A stretch of DNA of 64,000 nt, taken from the NCBI GenBank assembly GCA_002633005.1, contig NMRA01000983.1:1-64000 (forward strand), written 5' to 3'. This stretch comes from Phoronis australis (Eukaryota; Phoronida; Phoronidae). The notes below the pieces were generated by a model. It was not told where the DNA came from, did not search any database, and worked only from the letters and a program-made list of their open reading frames with translations. A program made the position numbers and the translations under genes. Below, in pieces: positions 34,055-46,964 of the stretch. The stretch's first letter is position 1; each line of letters starts with the position of its first letter.

Positions 34055-35045
34055 GAAACAAAGACTGTCTCATTAGATACATGTACAATTAGCAATGCCT
34101 TGGAGTGTTCGTGAGTGCTAGTCTTCTTGAGGAGCCAGCAATGAATAAATCGCTGTGTTTGCAGGCTTTAGATGCAATGAACTACATGTAATTGACCGGG
34201 CACCGAGGCCGTGTGAGCGCATGCTCATTCAGTGTTTGCTGACAGAGAGCTGATGTGAAACACAATAATTCGATTTTATATCTTATGGTCAGATGTTAGG
34301 GGACTATTTATTTAGTTTATTGATACACATTATTCGAATCATTCGTATTGTACAACTTTTGCCCTGACGGTTCTGTAGAAGGGTAACCTGACTTCGCGGC
34401 CTCCGACGAGCTAGTAAGAAGACTTGCAGTTTTGCAGCTAATTCACCAAAATAATCACATCCTTTTTTTTTCTTTAGCTCACTTATTTAGTCTAGTTTAG
34501 CTTCCAACTTTGGCTGTTTTTTGTTCGTGCGATGGGCCTGATCAAATTGCGAGCCACTGGCTGTGATACCAATTGTTTTGAGTGTTAAGAACTGAAAAAA
34601 TCGCGTCTAAAATTACAACACACAGCTATTTTCTCTTGTCTACATTTCACGGACCAAGAATTTGAATTTATCACCAAACTCCTGCGACCGACCTAACAAA
34701 CTTTATAGGCTACGATGTGTTCAAGTACCTAAAAATCCGATACAGCGAAATAAAATAACACGTTTGTTCAATAAATTGATGTGTTTTCAAGGATTTTACA
34801 TCGAATTCTGATGATTTATTGGTGTAAAACGATGATCTGAAGCGATAAGATGACACCAGAAAGCGTGTTGTGAACTGCTGAACAGACGGCATTCGAACCT
34901 CTGACGTCATCGATTAATTTCAACACTTCCATGTGCCGTCAGATGCCAGATTTAAGAGCAGTTCTTGCTGACATCGACTGGAACTATTCAATCTAAATTG
35001 ATACAAACTAGGTTGTTTTTTGGGTGGCATTCTCTTCTAACTCTT
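34055..35045 (+). repeat. Dispersed repeat family R2, copy 1 (~1 kb)
   Basis: This matches 54690-55725 in the same orientation over its whole length. Shared blocks are GACCGGGCACCGAGGCCGTG, CAGTGTTTGCTGACAGA, CTCGATTTTATAT-like, CACGTTTGTTCAATAA, ATTGATATAAAxTAGGTTG and TTTTTGGGTGGC. No protein is encoded. Confidence 0.8.
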
Positions 35046-38000
35046 CTGAAAGGTTTACATTCTCTACTACAGACAACCAACTCTGGAACATTACATCTCT
35101 CAGCTTTTGTTTGACTTGTCACAGAAAATATTGTTTATTACCTACGTCCATGTTCAACCATACATTGACCAAAGCCGGATGTATACAACAAAAATGCTAC
35201 GTTAACACCAATTAACCGTGCAATTGCTTTTCATATGTCCCCAAAAACATTGGTTGGGAGCTCTATCAATTTGAATTTCCAATATTTTAAAAAGTATTTT
35301 ACAAACCTACACATGTAAGACACCGACTTATCAGACAGCTACTATTTGTGTATACAATGTACATTCGCAGCTTCCGCGGCTCTTGCCCACCAATCTAATG
35401 ACGCCGCGATTCCAAATTGTACAAATAAACTTTCAATACTCGCAATAGGCAGATGTACGTTAATATTTACGTGCACCATTATTCGTGTGGCAAAGTAATT
35501 GCTTTCATCTAAACGATCTATGTCTCGGAATGGTCTCCTTTTTCGTGATTATTAATTGTTTCTATTATAGCATTCATATTCTTCGGAAGCTCGTCACAAA
35601 TTCTTGTCGTCACCATTTATTCATTGGTGCTTTTGATAAGCATAGTTTTGGGGTCACTGAGCTCTGCATGTTATTGAGAGAATCAGTAGCATGCTGGTCC
35701 TCAATGGCCAATGACTCCTTGATGTACAACAATTCCTTTGCAATAACATGGAGAGCTCAGTGACCCTACACTGTACAACTATGTTGATGATCTACCTACA
35801 TGTACTATTCCCTGTATCTCTCACTCTCATTTCACCACATGGATGTGACTTGAATGATAATCGACACTTGTTGTCCTACTGTACATATCCTGATGATGTT
35901 TTATGAATAGACGAAACGTTGAGTTAACATGATCTTTTTTATTCGTGCGGCGATTGTCCGTTCCTAATCGTACTATGGCCAAAAGTGATGTAATAAACAA
36001 AACAGAGTTCCTACTCGAGATTGCCTACTCCTAACTGCTGTTTACTGCACCTATAGATGTAACGTTTCCAGACAGAACAACTGCAATTGATGGCGTTCTA
36101 TAACTTATAAATTACAAAGAAAACGTGTAGTCTAAATGTGAAAAATTGCGATTAGTATTTAATGACACACAATCCTTCAAAAGCGTTGCCTCAGTTACCA
36201 AAAAATGCACGTATAATGCAAAATGAACTTACCCAAGCTGCCTTCTAAATAGATACAGTATTATCTAAACCATTATGGCTTAGTACACTAAAATTTTCTT
36301 CACCGGTTATCATTCGTTGAGGTGGGTAAGACTTGTTCGGAAATCGTGGTCTGGTCCTTCCTGTGGCCGTGATTCGGGAAATGCGGGCGCTAACTGATGT
36401 ATTGCGGGTATGGAGATCGAAAACATTTGAATCAAGGAATCTTAAAAAAGGTTAAAAGCCTGGGAACCGGGAACGGGACTCCCTTTCCCCCCTATTTGTT
36501 ATTATCATGTTGACTGTGCGACAATGTGCACTACGCTTGCACTAAGCCGATATTCTCTCGGCTTACAGTTACAATTTCTCTGTCGCAGATCCGAAACAAC
36601 GGACATACATAGGTCAGTTTTATTGCTCCAGTCGATAGGTTATTTGAAAATTCTTGTCTTCTTGCATCGAAAACCCTACAACTGAAAGCACATACTCCTG
36701 AGGAAATTTAGGATAAGATACTTTTTGGAGGCAGTTTTTGTCCAAAAATCAAGTTTGAGCTTCACTAAAACACGAAAAAGAGGGTGCTCAAGACCGCGAA
36801 AGGGAAAAGGGTGATATGGATGAATGGTCCCCTCCTAAGCTAGGGCTTCTATGTATGAAAGAATTCAAATTTTAAAAATCAGGAAATGAGCAGCAGTTAA
36901 TGTTATCATAACGGCCCCTCTCCGTAAGGGCCATCTCCGTGAGGCCCCACTCTGTGAGGTTCCCAATTGACATGTATTTCAAATGAAATACATGTACAAT
37001 TTTAAAAACGCAAAAACAGAACCACATATTTCATCCCCTACCAGAGAGAGGTCGCCGGAGAATTTCACTGTGTTCCCTGAAATTGTTTTATTGACTTTAA
37101 AAGCCTGAATCAACTTTGCTCTGTAAATATGTACGCAAGAAGATAACCGTATATTTTTGAAGAATGATTAAAAATATGTTTTAAGGGCGTTTAGAAAATC
37201 AATACTGAAAAACGGAGGCTCCCAATCAAAAATGTTTTGGCCAGCTTCCCGCAGGTGCACAGGTAGTAGAAAATACTCTCTTAAAGTTCCCTTTTACCAT
37301 GGTTATATGGCTAAAAATGAAATTTAATTATGCATTTCACTCTTATAAAATCGATCTCAAAATTCTCCTTGCCCTGGCAGAATTCTATTCCCGTTGCCAA
37401 AACGAACATCGAAATCATCACCTATTCCAAAACAAGTGGCTACCCTTGGTTATCTGGATAAAACCAAATCGAATTAGGCATTTTAGTCTCATAAACTCGA
37501 TCTCGAAATAATCTTCACCTTGACATAATTCTATTTCCGCTACCAAAGAGAACTTCAAAGCCACCAGCGACTGACAAGCGACGCTTCAGTTTTTATTGGG
37601 CCTGAACAACGATAGTATTACTAACTCGAAAATGACAACTGTAAGCCTTGCCTGTGAACTGAGTTGTCAAATCACTCAACAAAATTTCAAGATTGGGTGT
37701 GCTTAATAATATTTCAAGCCCCAAAGCGCGTCCGATATCAATTCTACATTGACAGCTAAGCAGCGGCGAAATGCTACAGAAAACTTTAAATTCTCGCACT
37801 GTTACGTGTTTCGATATATCTTTCTTTTCTTAACTGCCCAATGCCCTACGTGTATGATGGTCCTCACGGTCTCACCCTGGATCCCGCAAATTATTGAGGG
37901 GAGTGCCCCAGCCCCCTGCTTCACTGATCATGAACTGGGTTTAGTATCCTTTAACGTTTCAAATTGTAAGGACTAGGTCAACTGGCATTATTGATTCCGT

Positions 38001-38126
38001 AAATCTTGCAAATGCCGCCTTCTGTTCAGGCAGCGGTTCAATTTTCACACACAGCATGTACTTCGTTCTAGATCCAGGCGTAAAAGGTTTTCAACCAAAG
38101 AACCTATTTTACTGCTTACTGGATGG
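35046..38126. other. No gene recognised; contains two stem-loops
   Basis: The coding frames here lack protein-like composition. A 26-bp inverted repeat lies at 35651-35766 and an 8-bp stem (TAAGCCGA/TCGGCTTA) at 36543-36565. Short degenerate repeats of CTCCGTxAGGCC lie at 36912-36962. Confidence 0.4.
35651..35766. repeat. 26-bp inverted repeat with 64-base spacer
   Basis: GGGTCACTGAGCTCTGCATG at 35651 is mirrored by CATGGAGAGCTCAGTGACCC ending at 35766. The 26-bp arms have a single mismatch. This could be a small palindromic element or a structured RNA precursor; the sequence alone does not decide. Confidence 0.75.
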
Positions 38127-38280
38127 AAGAAGAGCTTAGGTCACGAATTTTTGTCCGACCTTTCGGAAACTAGTCGAAGAACAATCATCGACCGGTGGGT
38201 AAATAGCCGATTAGTTGGTTATTTTAACCGACCTGTAGCAGACAGCACAACCGACTGCTGTTACGACTCGAACACTAACT
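38127..38280 (+). repeat. Degenerate GTCGGC-type element
   Basis: GTCACGAATTTTTGTCCGACC followed by CGACCGGTGGG and AACCGACC repeats matches the start of the better copies at 49148 and 54330. Confidence 0.55.
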
Positions 38281-40334
38281 ATTGAATATTCACTTTAAAT
38301 ACATGCATGTATTTGCAGGCTCCTACTGTAGAATATATAATATATAATGTATAGCAGGAAGTAAACGGCTATGCTTTTTAGCATAATCTACGCCAAACAA
38401 AGTGCAGTTGCTATCACTGACATTGTGCAAATGTGAAAACCATAAGATCTTAAAACATGTGACTTTTGCACTAATGACGTACCTCGCGGGTTCACGTAGA
38501 CCGCATCATACAGTTTGATTCCCCAGCACCACGTCACAATACTTACTGGACATGGTTCAGTAATTTGTGGTGAATCATTTTTGCCACAAAATTCTTTCTT
38601 AAAAACATTTGGAAGTTTTCTAGCTACTTAATATTCACGTCGTCGCCATATTGTGTTTTACTATGGCCAAGCAATCATAGAGATAAGTAATCATGCTGGA
38701 ATTCCCACTTTAGATAAAATTGCACCTGTCGCCACGCCATATCTAGCGTTGTTTCATTGTCATTAGTTTGACTATGGTTGCTTTAAAAAATACGCATCAG
38801 CGTGCGGTAAGAATTGTTTCTTGCGAGGTTTTCCGAACCACGTGACGACTGCAGTGAGAACCTAGCCAACAACTCTTCGGAGATCACTGCTTGTCAGCTA
38901 GACCACCAGTCGACGAGCGGTCTGCGGCTCATTGGCGACCGGTGGGTAAAGTTAGTGGCTTGTCCTGCAAAGAGGTAATTTTGTACCGCTTCCTGCTCAA
39001 TCCACTCTCAGGGTAGTTCCCATCACATCATTAAACTATTTTGTTATGATTTCTTTTGTCATGATTCTGCACTAAATGTATGACAATTGTGTAACATATC
39101 TCCAACCAATAACGCAACGAACTTATTACTGTACAATAAAGTGTTGTTTGCACAGGAAAATATTGATGCAAAGGAGATGTTCAATTACTTTAAAATAATG
39201 GGAGTCAGAGTTCGCCCTGGAAGTGATAATTTGTGATGGTGCGATGCGTTATCAATAAGGGATGGCGAAAAATAGCGTGCTAGTATTTGTTAACAAGGGA
39301 CCACAGAGTGGTGCCACTGATAAACGGCCAAAATGATCGCCTTTGCGCGCCAGAATGGATACATCTTCGCAGTGCAACTAATGATAAATTAGAAGTTATC
39401 TAGTAAACTGAACCCCTCCTCTAAAATTATCTTTGATGATATGAAAGCTCAATTGAAATTGATTTACATCGGGTAAGGTTGTTTTTCAAGCTTTACTGAT
39501 TGTAGTTCCCATGTCGGGTCACTAGCATATCGGTGATTGTGACGTAGACGATCGGATGTTATTAATAATCATAATCAGGCCACTACCAGGATTCATACCA
39601 CCGTGCTACGTGTGTCGTGTCAGTTCGCGCTCTTGAGAGTCACACCCCATGCGCCTGTGCCCGGTTGCCCGTTAATTAGTGTTGCGTTAAATACTAGATT
39701 TTGTTTGCTCAGTAATGACACGATTTTTATTCGCTTTATTTTAATTGTGAGCTCCATTTACTTGCGCCATTTTCGATAACAAATATATGAAGAGTGAGAC
39801 GTTAAATCCAAATGAATAGTTACCGAAACCTTATCTAAGGGACGTTGCATGAAAAGGCCCTGTCTATGATATTTTAATATGAAAAGAATTCAGTATAGAG
39901 TTTAGTAGCACTATTTGTCAGCTCTTGATGTAGTAGTGGAGATAAAAAATTGAAAATCGGTGTTTGCGTAAAGTCCACAAATGCGCTGAAGACATGGGGA
40001 ACATTTTTCTTTCTCTATTAGAAGTATTTGATGCAACCGTACATTGATGCCTCACTGACACGGTTTAACATAAGGTTTATACAAAATGTATTGTTCTGTT
40101 GAGAACATTTCGTTTTTCTCAAATATCGTTAGATAGGACTGTCCTTCAGTATTTTTCTGCAATCTCTTGCTACTCTTGCTATCAGCCTTCACTCCTCTTA
40201 GGCATGGGTGTGGTGATATGTCGGTGAAATATTTTATTTGTTCAACTATGCTCAGCTTCAGGGCACGTTTGGTTAATTGTTTCAAATAAGCTTTTCTTTT
40301 TACAATTGGAAATAAAATCCACAAGGCTCAAGAT
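38281..40334. other. No gene recognised
   Basis: A second GTCGxC-rich patch lies at 38900-38950. The rest is unassigned AT-rich sequence. A 90-codon minus frame at 40052-40324 is hydrophilic without recognised motifs. Confidence 0.4.
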
Positions 40335-40690
40335 AGATTCTTTTTACACAAAATCACTCATGAACTGTTGTTTGGAATTTTACGACTTACTTGAATGAGA
40401 GATAATTGTCTATAATCCTGTGTTCGAGTTCTTTATAGTTTACAAAGATGTGTAGTTCTATGTTGCACTCCATAGCTTCAGCATAAAGGGTATGAGTTGG
40501 AATTCTCCTTTTTTACTCGAGTTTGTGGGTTGAATCTTTCGGTCATCAAGTGCAAACTGGCGTGGACATCTGCGTAAACCACAATATACTCGAGCACAGA
40601 ACATTAGATAATTATCTTGATTTTCTAAGAAAGTAAAACAAAAAAGTAGTCAAAAATTTTTTGAGTTCGATTTCAGTAGGCAAAAGGGAT
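40335..40690. mobile_element. Degenerate relative of the palindromic MITE
   Basis: GAGATAATTGTCTATAATCC with TGTTCGAGTT on the left is mirrored by ACTCGAGCACAGAACATTAG and ATAATTATCTTG on the right. This is the same block order as 28978-29381, but the end sequences have diverged. Confidence 0.5.
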
Positions 40691-40899
40691 GCCACGATTT
40701 TTAGGTGGGTCGTGCGAAAGGAGTCAATATCAATTTTCATTCACGAAGTTTCTTTCTAAACTATATTATCTCTACGTAATTCAGCTAGCTCTATCTGTAT
40801 ATTTGAACGTGAAAATAGATAGAGAAAGATGTGGGTAAATATTTGGCAACTTAAGCAAAGCTCGCTTTTTCATTTTGACACAAGTCTCTTGCGAAGAAA

Positions 40900-41760
40900 T
40901 TTACAACACACTGTAGCACGTCAATTTTTCAACTCAATCAAATTAAATGGCACCTACCCTGTCCGCTACAACCTTTCAAAAGAAACAGAAGATGATTAAC
41001 GTGATTTTGTTATCGCACTGTCCTTTTTTAACAAGGCAATGTCAGACGTCAAATATAAAATTTGCTCGAAGCTTGGTTTAGTAATGCCGTCTTTTGGCAG
41101 ATGGTGAGAGCTTCTCATCCCAGTATCTTACGTTTTTAACAAAGTTAATGTCACGAGTCTATTTCCAAACAGTAGGCTCGAAGATTGGATTTGGCAGTGA
41201 CATTTTTGGCAAATGTTGGTAACTTTGCGGAAAGAAAATTTGATCAGATTTTAGGTTGCTGGTAATGAAATACTCAAAACTACTGTCGAAGTGAAAGTAC
41301 ATCTGGAAATGTGGGTGGACAACATGTTGGTGGACTACATGTTGGTGGACTACATGTTGGTGGACTACAGGTTGGTGGACTACATGTTGGTGGACTACAT
41401 ATTGGTGGACTACATGTTGGTGGACTACATGTTGGTGGACTACAGGTTGGTGGACTACATATTGGTGGACTACATGTTGGTGGACTACATGTTGGTGGAC
41501 TACATGTTGGTGGACTACATGTTGGTGGACTACATATTTGTGGACTACATGTTGGTGGACTACATGTTGGTGGACTACAGGTTGGTGGACTACAGGTTGG
41601 TGGACTACGCCTAAGTTTGTGAAAAAAGGACAGTGGATGAAAGAATAGGCAAAAACACAGATTGACCAACAGATGGAGCCCTAGTTCATGGTGCATAAAG
41701 TTGACGCGTACATGTATCATGCTCCTCAAATTGAACTGCCGAGCCATACTTACCACGTTC
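40900..41760 (+). repeat. Dispersed repeat family R3, copy 1, interrupted by a minisatellite
   Basis: Blocks such as AxTACTCAAAACTAC (41270) and GATTGACCAACAGA (41661) recur at 48597 and 48705. The block around 40965-41030 recurs at 48990-49080 and 50230-50330. The minisatellite at 41311-41608 lies between homologous blocks, so it grew inside a repeat copy. Confidence 0.6.
41311..41608. repeat. Minisatellite, 15-bp unit, about 20 copies
   Basis: The unit is GTTGGTGGACTACAT, with ACAGG, ACATA and one TTTGTGG variant. Because 15 is a multiple of 3, several frames stay open. The minus strand gives repeated CSPPT behind a hydrophobic N-terminal run (158 codons, 41280-41756), and the plus strand gives YMLVD or GGLHV repeats. 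The surrounding DNA is a dispersed repeat, so I treat this as non-coding by default. Confidence 0.95.
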
Positions 41761-41827
41761 GTTTGATCAAGTACAGATGTGATTTTAATGACTACAGTGT
41801 AATGTTTTTTCAGAATGATTTACTCAC

Positions 41828-41996
41828 TGTTTAGCCGGATCGTTCCAAAGCAGCCTTGCACAAATGATATCTCCACGCTGGCCTTCAGACCGTTTTGAGG
41901 ATTCTTCATACATACGTTTGAACGTAACTGGAGCCAGTCTTTTCCTGTAGTTACACTCGAACGCCACATTTCCACCGGAATTTAAGACAACATTTT
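41828..41996 (-). pseudogene. Ig-like-domain exon fragment
   Basis: The minus strand reads SGGNVAFECNYRKRLAPVTF, KRMYEESSKRSEGQRGD, then IICARLLWNDPAK, followed by a strong donor CA/GTGAGT. The start, G-x-V-x-F-x-C, resembles the B strand of an Ig V-like domain. There is no acceptor at the other end. The reading begins inside a palindrome (41972-42020) after an in-frame stop. It is therefore probably a truncated or transposed exon, and the Ig assignment is tentative. Confidence 0.4.
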
Positions 41997-42020
41997 AAAT
42001 GTTGTCACAAATTTCGGTGG
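41972..42020. repeat. 49-base near-perfect palindrome
   Basis: CCACCGGAATTTAAGACAAC at 41972 mirrors GTTGTCACAAATTTCGGTGG at 42001-42020. The inner arms GACAACATTT/AAATGTTGTC are perfect around a single central base. It sits at the open end of the Ig-like exon. Confidence 0.85.
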
Positions 42021-42047
42021 AGTATGATACATGTACGCGTCAACTTA

Positions 42048-42465
<418 letters not shown>

Positions 42466-42539
42466 GCAACAAGATGAGGACTGTAGGAAAACATCAGGGC
42501 CGTAGGATTCGGGGGTTGTGCCCCCCAAAAAATTGCAGA

Positions 42540-44830
42540 AGGTTATGTTAAACCATGGCAACCGACAAAGGCGTGGTGCCGGGGACAGTCGAGAAAAGAA
42601 AGACTACAAATACGGATAGGTCTCGTAGAAAATTCAAGAGAACATTTGACGACTCAGTATCAGTGCACGGTTAACCCTTTGAGGGCCATGGCCAGAACAT
42701 TGTTGTTAGGGTTTTTGCTGCGTACATGTAGGTCGTCTAAACGCTTTTGAAAATGTGCACTTTATCATTCATACATTCATTTTGAAAAATCGACAAAATT
42801 CATAAAGCAAAGCTTTAGCGGAGCATATTAAATCATAAATCCAATAACACAGTTTTCCAAATGCATAAATGCGAAATTATATTTTCCAGAGGCTCCTCTC
42901 TAGCAAAGGATAACAAAGACAACTGTCGCTCTATTTTTTCGTGTTTTTCTTTCTCTTAATTGTGTGTCACTTGAGAAAATTGATGGCCTGGCATCAATTG
43001 CTGCACTTTTCCTGACTTTTGAAAATATAGATCTTTTCATATTTAGGGGCCCAGCTCTTGAAGAGAACCATTCATGACATTCAAGTGGCCACCCTTTTCG
43101 TGTTTCGATTGGCAAATTCTCAAGGGGCCGCTAAAGAAAAGAGGGCCCAATGTTGGAATCGATTATCTCTATTTTCCTATTTTTTGTGAAATCGTACAAC
43201 CGGCTTTCATGCTGAGGAAAGTCACATCTTGCAAGGTCACCCGACAATTGAATGAACTATTGAAATCAATTATGTCTAATTTCCTGTTTTTTGTGAAATC
43301 GTAAAACCGGCTCTCATGCAGAGGAAAGTCACTACTTGCAAGGCCACTGTCTATCTTTTCCATGCTTAATGTTTAGTAGCTTTTCATCTTAGGTGTCCCA
43401 TTTCAGACGGGACCCCATCTCTCTGGGGCGTATCGGACATCCCCCTATACATGTAAATCCGACACTGCGAAGTATTCACGAGAAGATGAGATTCCAAATT
43501 CATTAAAAACTCAAAACAACCGTGCACAGCAAAGCAATATCAAAACATTCGACTCAAACAACCAAACTTGTAAAAAAACAATAGGATTGACCAACATCAA
43601 AATGTTGGAATTTTGAAGAACGTGAAGATCACTATTTGTGAATTACACAAAAAGGTTACTTCCGATGGTTAGCTATAAACAATGTTTTATTTTTCCAATA
43701 GTATCACAAGAACAGTATTTCTTTTGAAGGTCGTTACTACAGTAGGAACTTTTTATAATGAATTCGCAAAATGTCGAAAAGACTGGGTGTTAGGATTTGT
43801 GATGACATGTGGAACGGGGGTACTCAAAATGCTCGCAATAATCAACAAATATTTCAGCGTTTATTTCTGGAGTTCAAGTTAAACTCGTGAGCCGTTATGA
43901 GTACCTCTGAAATCAGCAAAAATACACATGAATATGAATGCTCATCTCCCATATTCCCCGGGTTTCCCGTCAAAAATCTGCGATCATGCCTGCGGAAATT
44001 GCTTACTACATTCCGTTTTGATAAACAATTCGTTTGTTTCTGATTGACGTGTTTGTGTATTTACGAAAACCGAAAGGTTGCAAGATGATTTTTGGCAATT
44101 AGAATTTCACATTTTAAGAAATGATGATGTTTCAGTGACTTAAGTTGAAACCTAATTACGGAAAACTCTACAATCACATCCCCAAATAGTAAAGTGCACT
44201 TGGACGCTTCTTGCCTATCTAAAATAACTCTCAAGGACATTGATGAAATTTGAACAATTATCTAAAATTTGCTCACAATTCAAATGACAATAAATGCATT
44301 GCTTTTTGACTTAGGTACAAGATTAGTCGTTTAAATTCACTAACAGGGGATAAAAAAGGAATTCATTCATTAAATCAAGGTAAACGTATTGCTCATGGAT
44401 TCGATTTTTGGTTTCTGAATTACATGTTTATGTATCTATGAAAGTGAGCTGTTTGGTGATGGTTTTCTTTAATTAGAAGCTAATCTTGTAAGAAGTGACA
44501 ATGCTTCAACGAACTTAGTTGCAAGCAGACATTGGGGAAATTCAATGTATCATTAGATCCCCAAATATAAAAGTACACGAAACCATTTGATTTGCCTATC
44601 TGAAAGGAGTCTCAAAGATATTAGTGAATGTCGGACCGCTCTACAAAGTGTCCTGAAATTTTCTCACAATTCACATGACAATAAACTGTTCATTGATTTA
44701 GGAAATAGATCAGTGGGTTTAATTTCACAAACAGTACATCGAAGAAGTTTAAGTATTTAGATAAATAAAATTAAACTTATTGCTCATCAAGCTGATGTTG
44801 TTAGTTTCCATTATTATTGCGCAATGAATT
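42540..44830 (+). repeat. Dispersed repeat family R1, copy 2, with internal duplications
   Basis: This is homologous to 26930-28330 from CCATGGCAACCGACAAAGG-like sequence onward. Within it two blocks are duplicated: TTTTGTGAAATCGTAxAACCG (43183 and 43289) and TTCTGAxTxACxTGTTTxTGTAT (44040 and 44415). No intact gene is present. Confidence 0.7.
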
Positions 44831-45599
44831 TTTATTCAAGCATTTGCTTTCCATTCCTGTCCATACTGCACACACGGAGCACGTCATGACAGACGCACCA
44901 CGGTGAAAATAAGGTGCAACTATACTGTGGACATGCGTACAATCTTAGTAATCCACGACAGCTGAATTTGAACTCCAGGCGTTAAAGAGTGTACATTTTT
45001 GGGACACACATTGTATCATTTCCCCCAGCCACAAGAAAGTGGACCACCGGCTGTTTCATCAAGGGATTTTGAAACGGCCACAAAGGCACTCATAACAGGA
45101 ATCTCGGGACCTCCCCTTTCAAAAAAATTCCTTCAAAGAATGGTCATAATAAAATTAAGTTTTCCAGAAACTTGATCATGATAAAAAGCCAGCGCAGAGG
45201 AATAGGTACAAGATAAGCTGCCTGTCTCAAGTGAATCATAGCTGAGCTGACTAGCGACTAGCTCTAGTTCATCGAATCCACTGTTGGAGCCCAGCTACCC
45301 GTCAGTGCGCTGGCCCTAGACCCACTCTTACTCTCCGTTAAACTTTGTTCATTCATGGTTACTCAAATCGTGATGGATGCATCTCAGGTATTACCCCCCC
45401 CCCCCCCAAGCCCACCAATGGCGGATGTGAGGAACGGTACAAATATGGTGACATCCAGAGAACGGGGGGGGTGGCGATAGGAAGGGGGTAGGTTGGCGAA
45501 GTCGAATTGATTTGTACTTACCTTCATACGGGTCTGAACATATGTCGATTGTTGTGCTCAAATGTTGTAAAACTAACCTTCTGAGTCTAAAAAGCTTGA
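44831..45599. other. Unassigned, with a poly-C tract
   Basis: A run of 14 C lies near 45393. No coding frame is supported. Confidence 0.4.
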
Positions 45600-46145
45600 C
45601 TTATGCATACAGTCTTATTCACGACAGGGTGTGTTGCTGAGAGATGGGGCCATATCAACCAAAAACACACACAAAAGCACCCCATAGATTTTTGTTTAAA
45701 TGATACACCGGTAAATGAAAATGAGATGGCTACAAAACTACAACAAATTGCCCAAGCCCTGATCACTGGATGTGGGGTCTCTGAGAGCGGCTGCATGGAA
45801 TAGAGTCGGGAACTCAACTATGTTCATTGAAGTTCCAGTGAATTTGTGGACTGACAGACCATTCTTAAAATGCATGGTATGGTTGGTATTCCAATGCCAA
45901 AACTGGCTAGCTTAACCCCTCAAGTTGAATTTGTGTACTTCACTGGAAACAATTCAAGGCATTTTTGTTACGTTCACGCATTTAAATGTGTGGTCCCGAA
46001 TACGGTATCAGAAAATACTGATTGCAATCAATTATGTAATATGTTATTGAAACCCAGGCATGTACGTAACCGGCCTCGAGAATATCTAGTCGCCGCGTCG
46101 AGTTCCACAGAAATGAATCTGTCTTCCAAGAATTGCTGCAGATAA
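45600..46145 (+). pseudogene. Protein-like fragment of unknown family
   Basis: The plus strand reads FTTGCVAERWGHINQKHTQ, FCLNDTPVNENEMATKLQQ, IAQALITGCGVSESGCME, then a stop. Another frame continues EVPVNLWTDRPFLKCMVW, and a third (91 codons from 45870) ends at 46145. Coding character shifts between frames, which suggests a decayed gene or transposon fragment. I do not recognise it. Confidence 0.35.
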
Positions 46146-46600
46146 GTATTTACACTAGCCTGGGCTATAATCAATGATTAACAACGAATGGCTCAGTAAA
46201 AATTTATAACTGGTGTGAAAACCATGCCTTTGTTTCCCAGTAAATTTTTGGAGCGTTTAAGCTGGCCGGCCGATTGTTTAATTAAATCTACCTATCACAG
46301 AAACAAATTTTCACTTTCGTGTTATTCTGAAGTAAGGTATAGATGCCACCATACAAATTCAGGATCACTTCACTTCAGAAAGGTTACAATGTATCACTAT
46401 TTCCAGGTTTACATCGTTTTGTTAATAACAGAGATTTTTTATTAAAACGCTCCAGGGGACAGTAATTGCTTCAAGTCCATGTTTGTTCCCAAAAAAGCTC
46501 ACAGAGCGTTGTCCCGGAAACAACAATGACTTCGAGTCACTTTTGTTTTTTGTTTTTTTAATCGTCTGCATTGCGAAATAAAGTGAGTGTCGGTCAAATT
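46146..46600. other. No gene recognised
   Basis: A 76-codon plus frame at 46215 has no recognised motif. Confidence 0.35.
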
Positions 46601-46601
46601 C

Positions 46602-46964
46602 AAGACTTCACAAAAACCTAGGACCGCGTGGTGTAAGCTTCCTGTTCTGCTGACCGCAAATCAGAATTATCAGTGGACGAATATCGCTTTTCGAGGTCGA
46701 TTCCAAGTTTCCAGATTCCTCATCCAACTATATACTGTAGCTGACTGCCTTTTTAGACACATGCTTGCACCGACTAATTTTGTGCTTCTCCACCCATTCG
46801 TAAAACGGGAACTGGGGGGTGTACATGTAAGGAAGGTCACGACCCCAGCAGTGGCAAACCCCGATTATTTTACAGTGAATGTAAGGATATTCATAGAACT
46901 CCTCGAAACTTTCGTCGTTATCGCCACTTGCAATGAAACCATTTAACATACATGAAATGTTCAC
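46602..46964 (-). pseudogene. Protein-like region with one in-frame stop, unknown family
   Basis: The minus strand reads MLNGFIASGDNDESFEEF, YEYPYIHCKIIGVCHCWGRD, LPYMYTPQFPFYEWVEKH and SRCKHVSKKAV, then one TAG, and continues in the same frame LDEESGNLESTSKSDIRPLI to a final stop. Acidic and aromatic content and the continuity across the stop suggest former coding sequence. The plus frame here (119 codons) is also open but less protein-like. I do not recognise the family. Confidence 0.4.

Larger units (their letters stand above)
41698..42047. repeat. Inverted repeat flanking the Ig-like exon
   Basis: GTTGACGCGTACATGTATCAT at 41700 is mirrored by ATGATACATGTACGCGTCAAC at 42026-42046. The arms extend about 34 bp and enclose the exon fragment below. 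Confidence 0.7.

Noticed and set aside
41298-41622. Plus-strand VDYML and GGLHV repeat proteins
   Set aside because: They are alternative frames of the 15-bp minisatellite with no start context or flanking domain.
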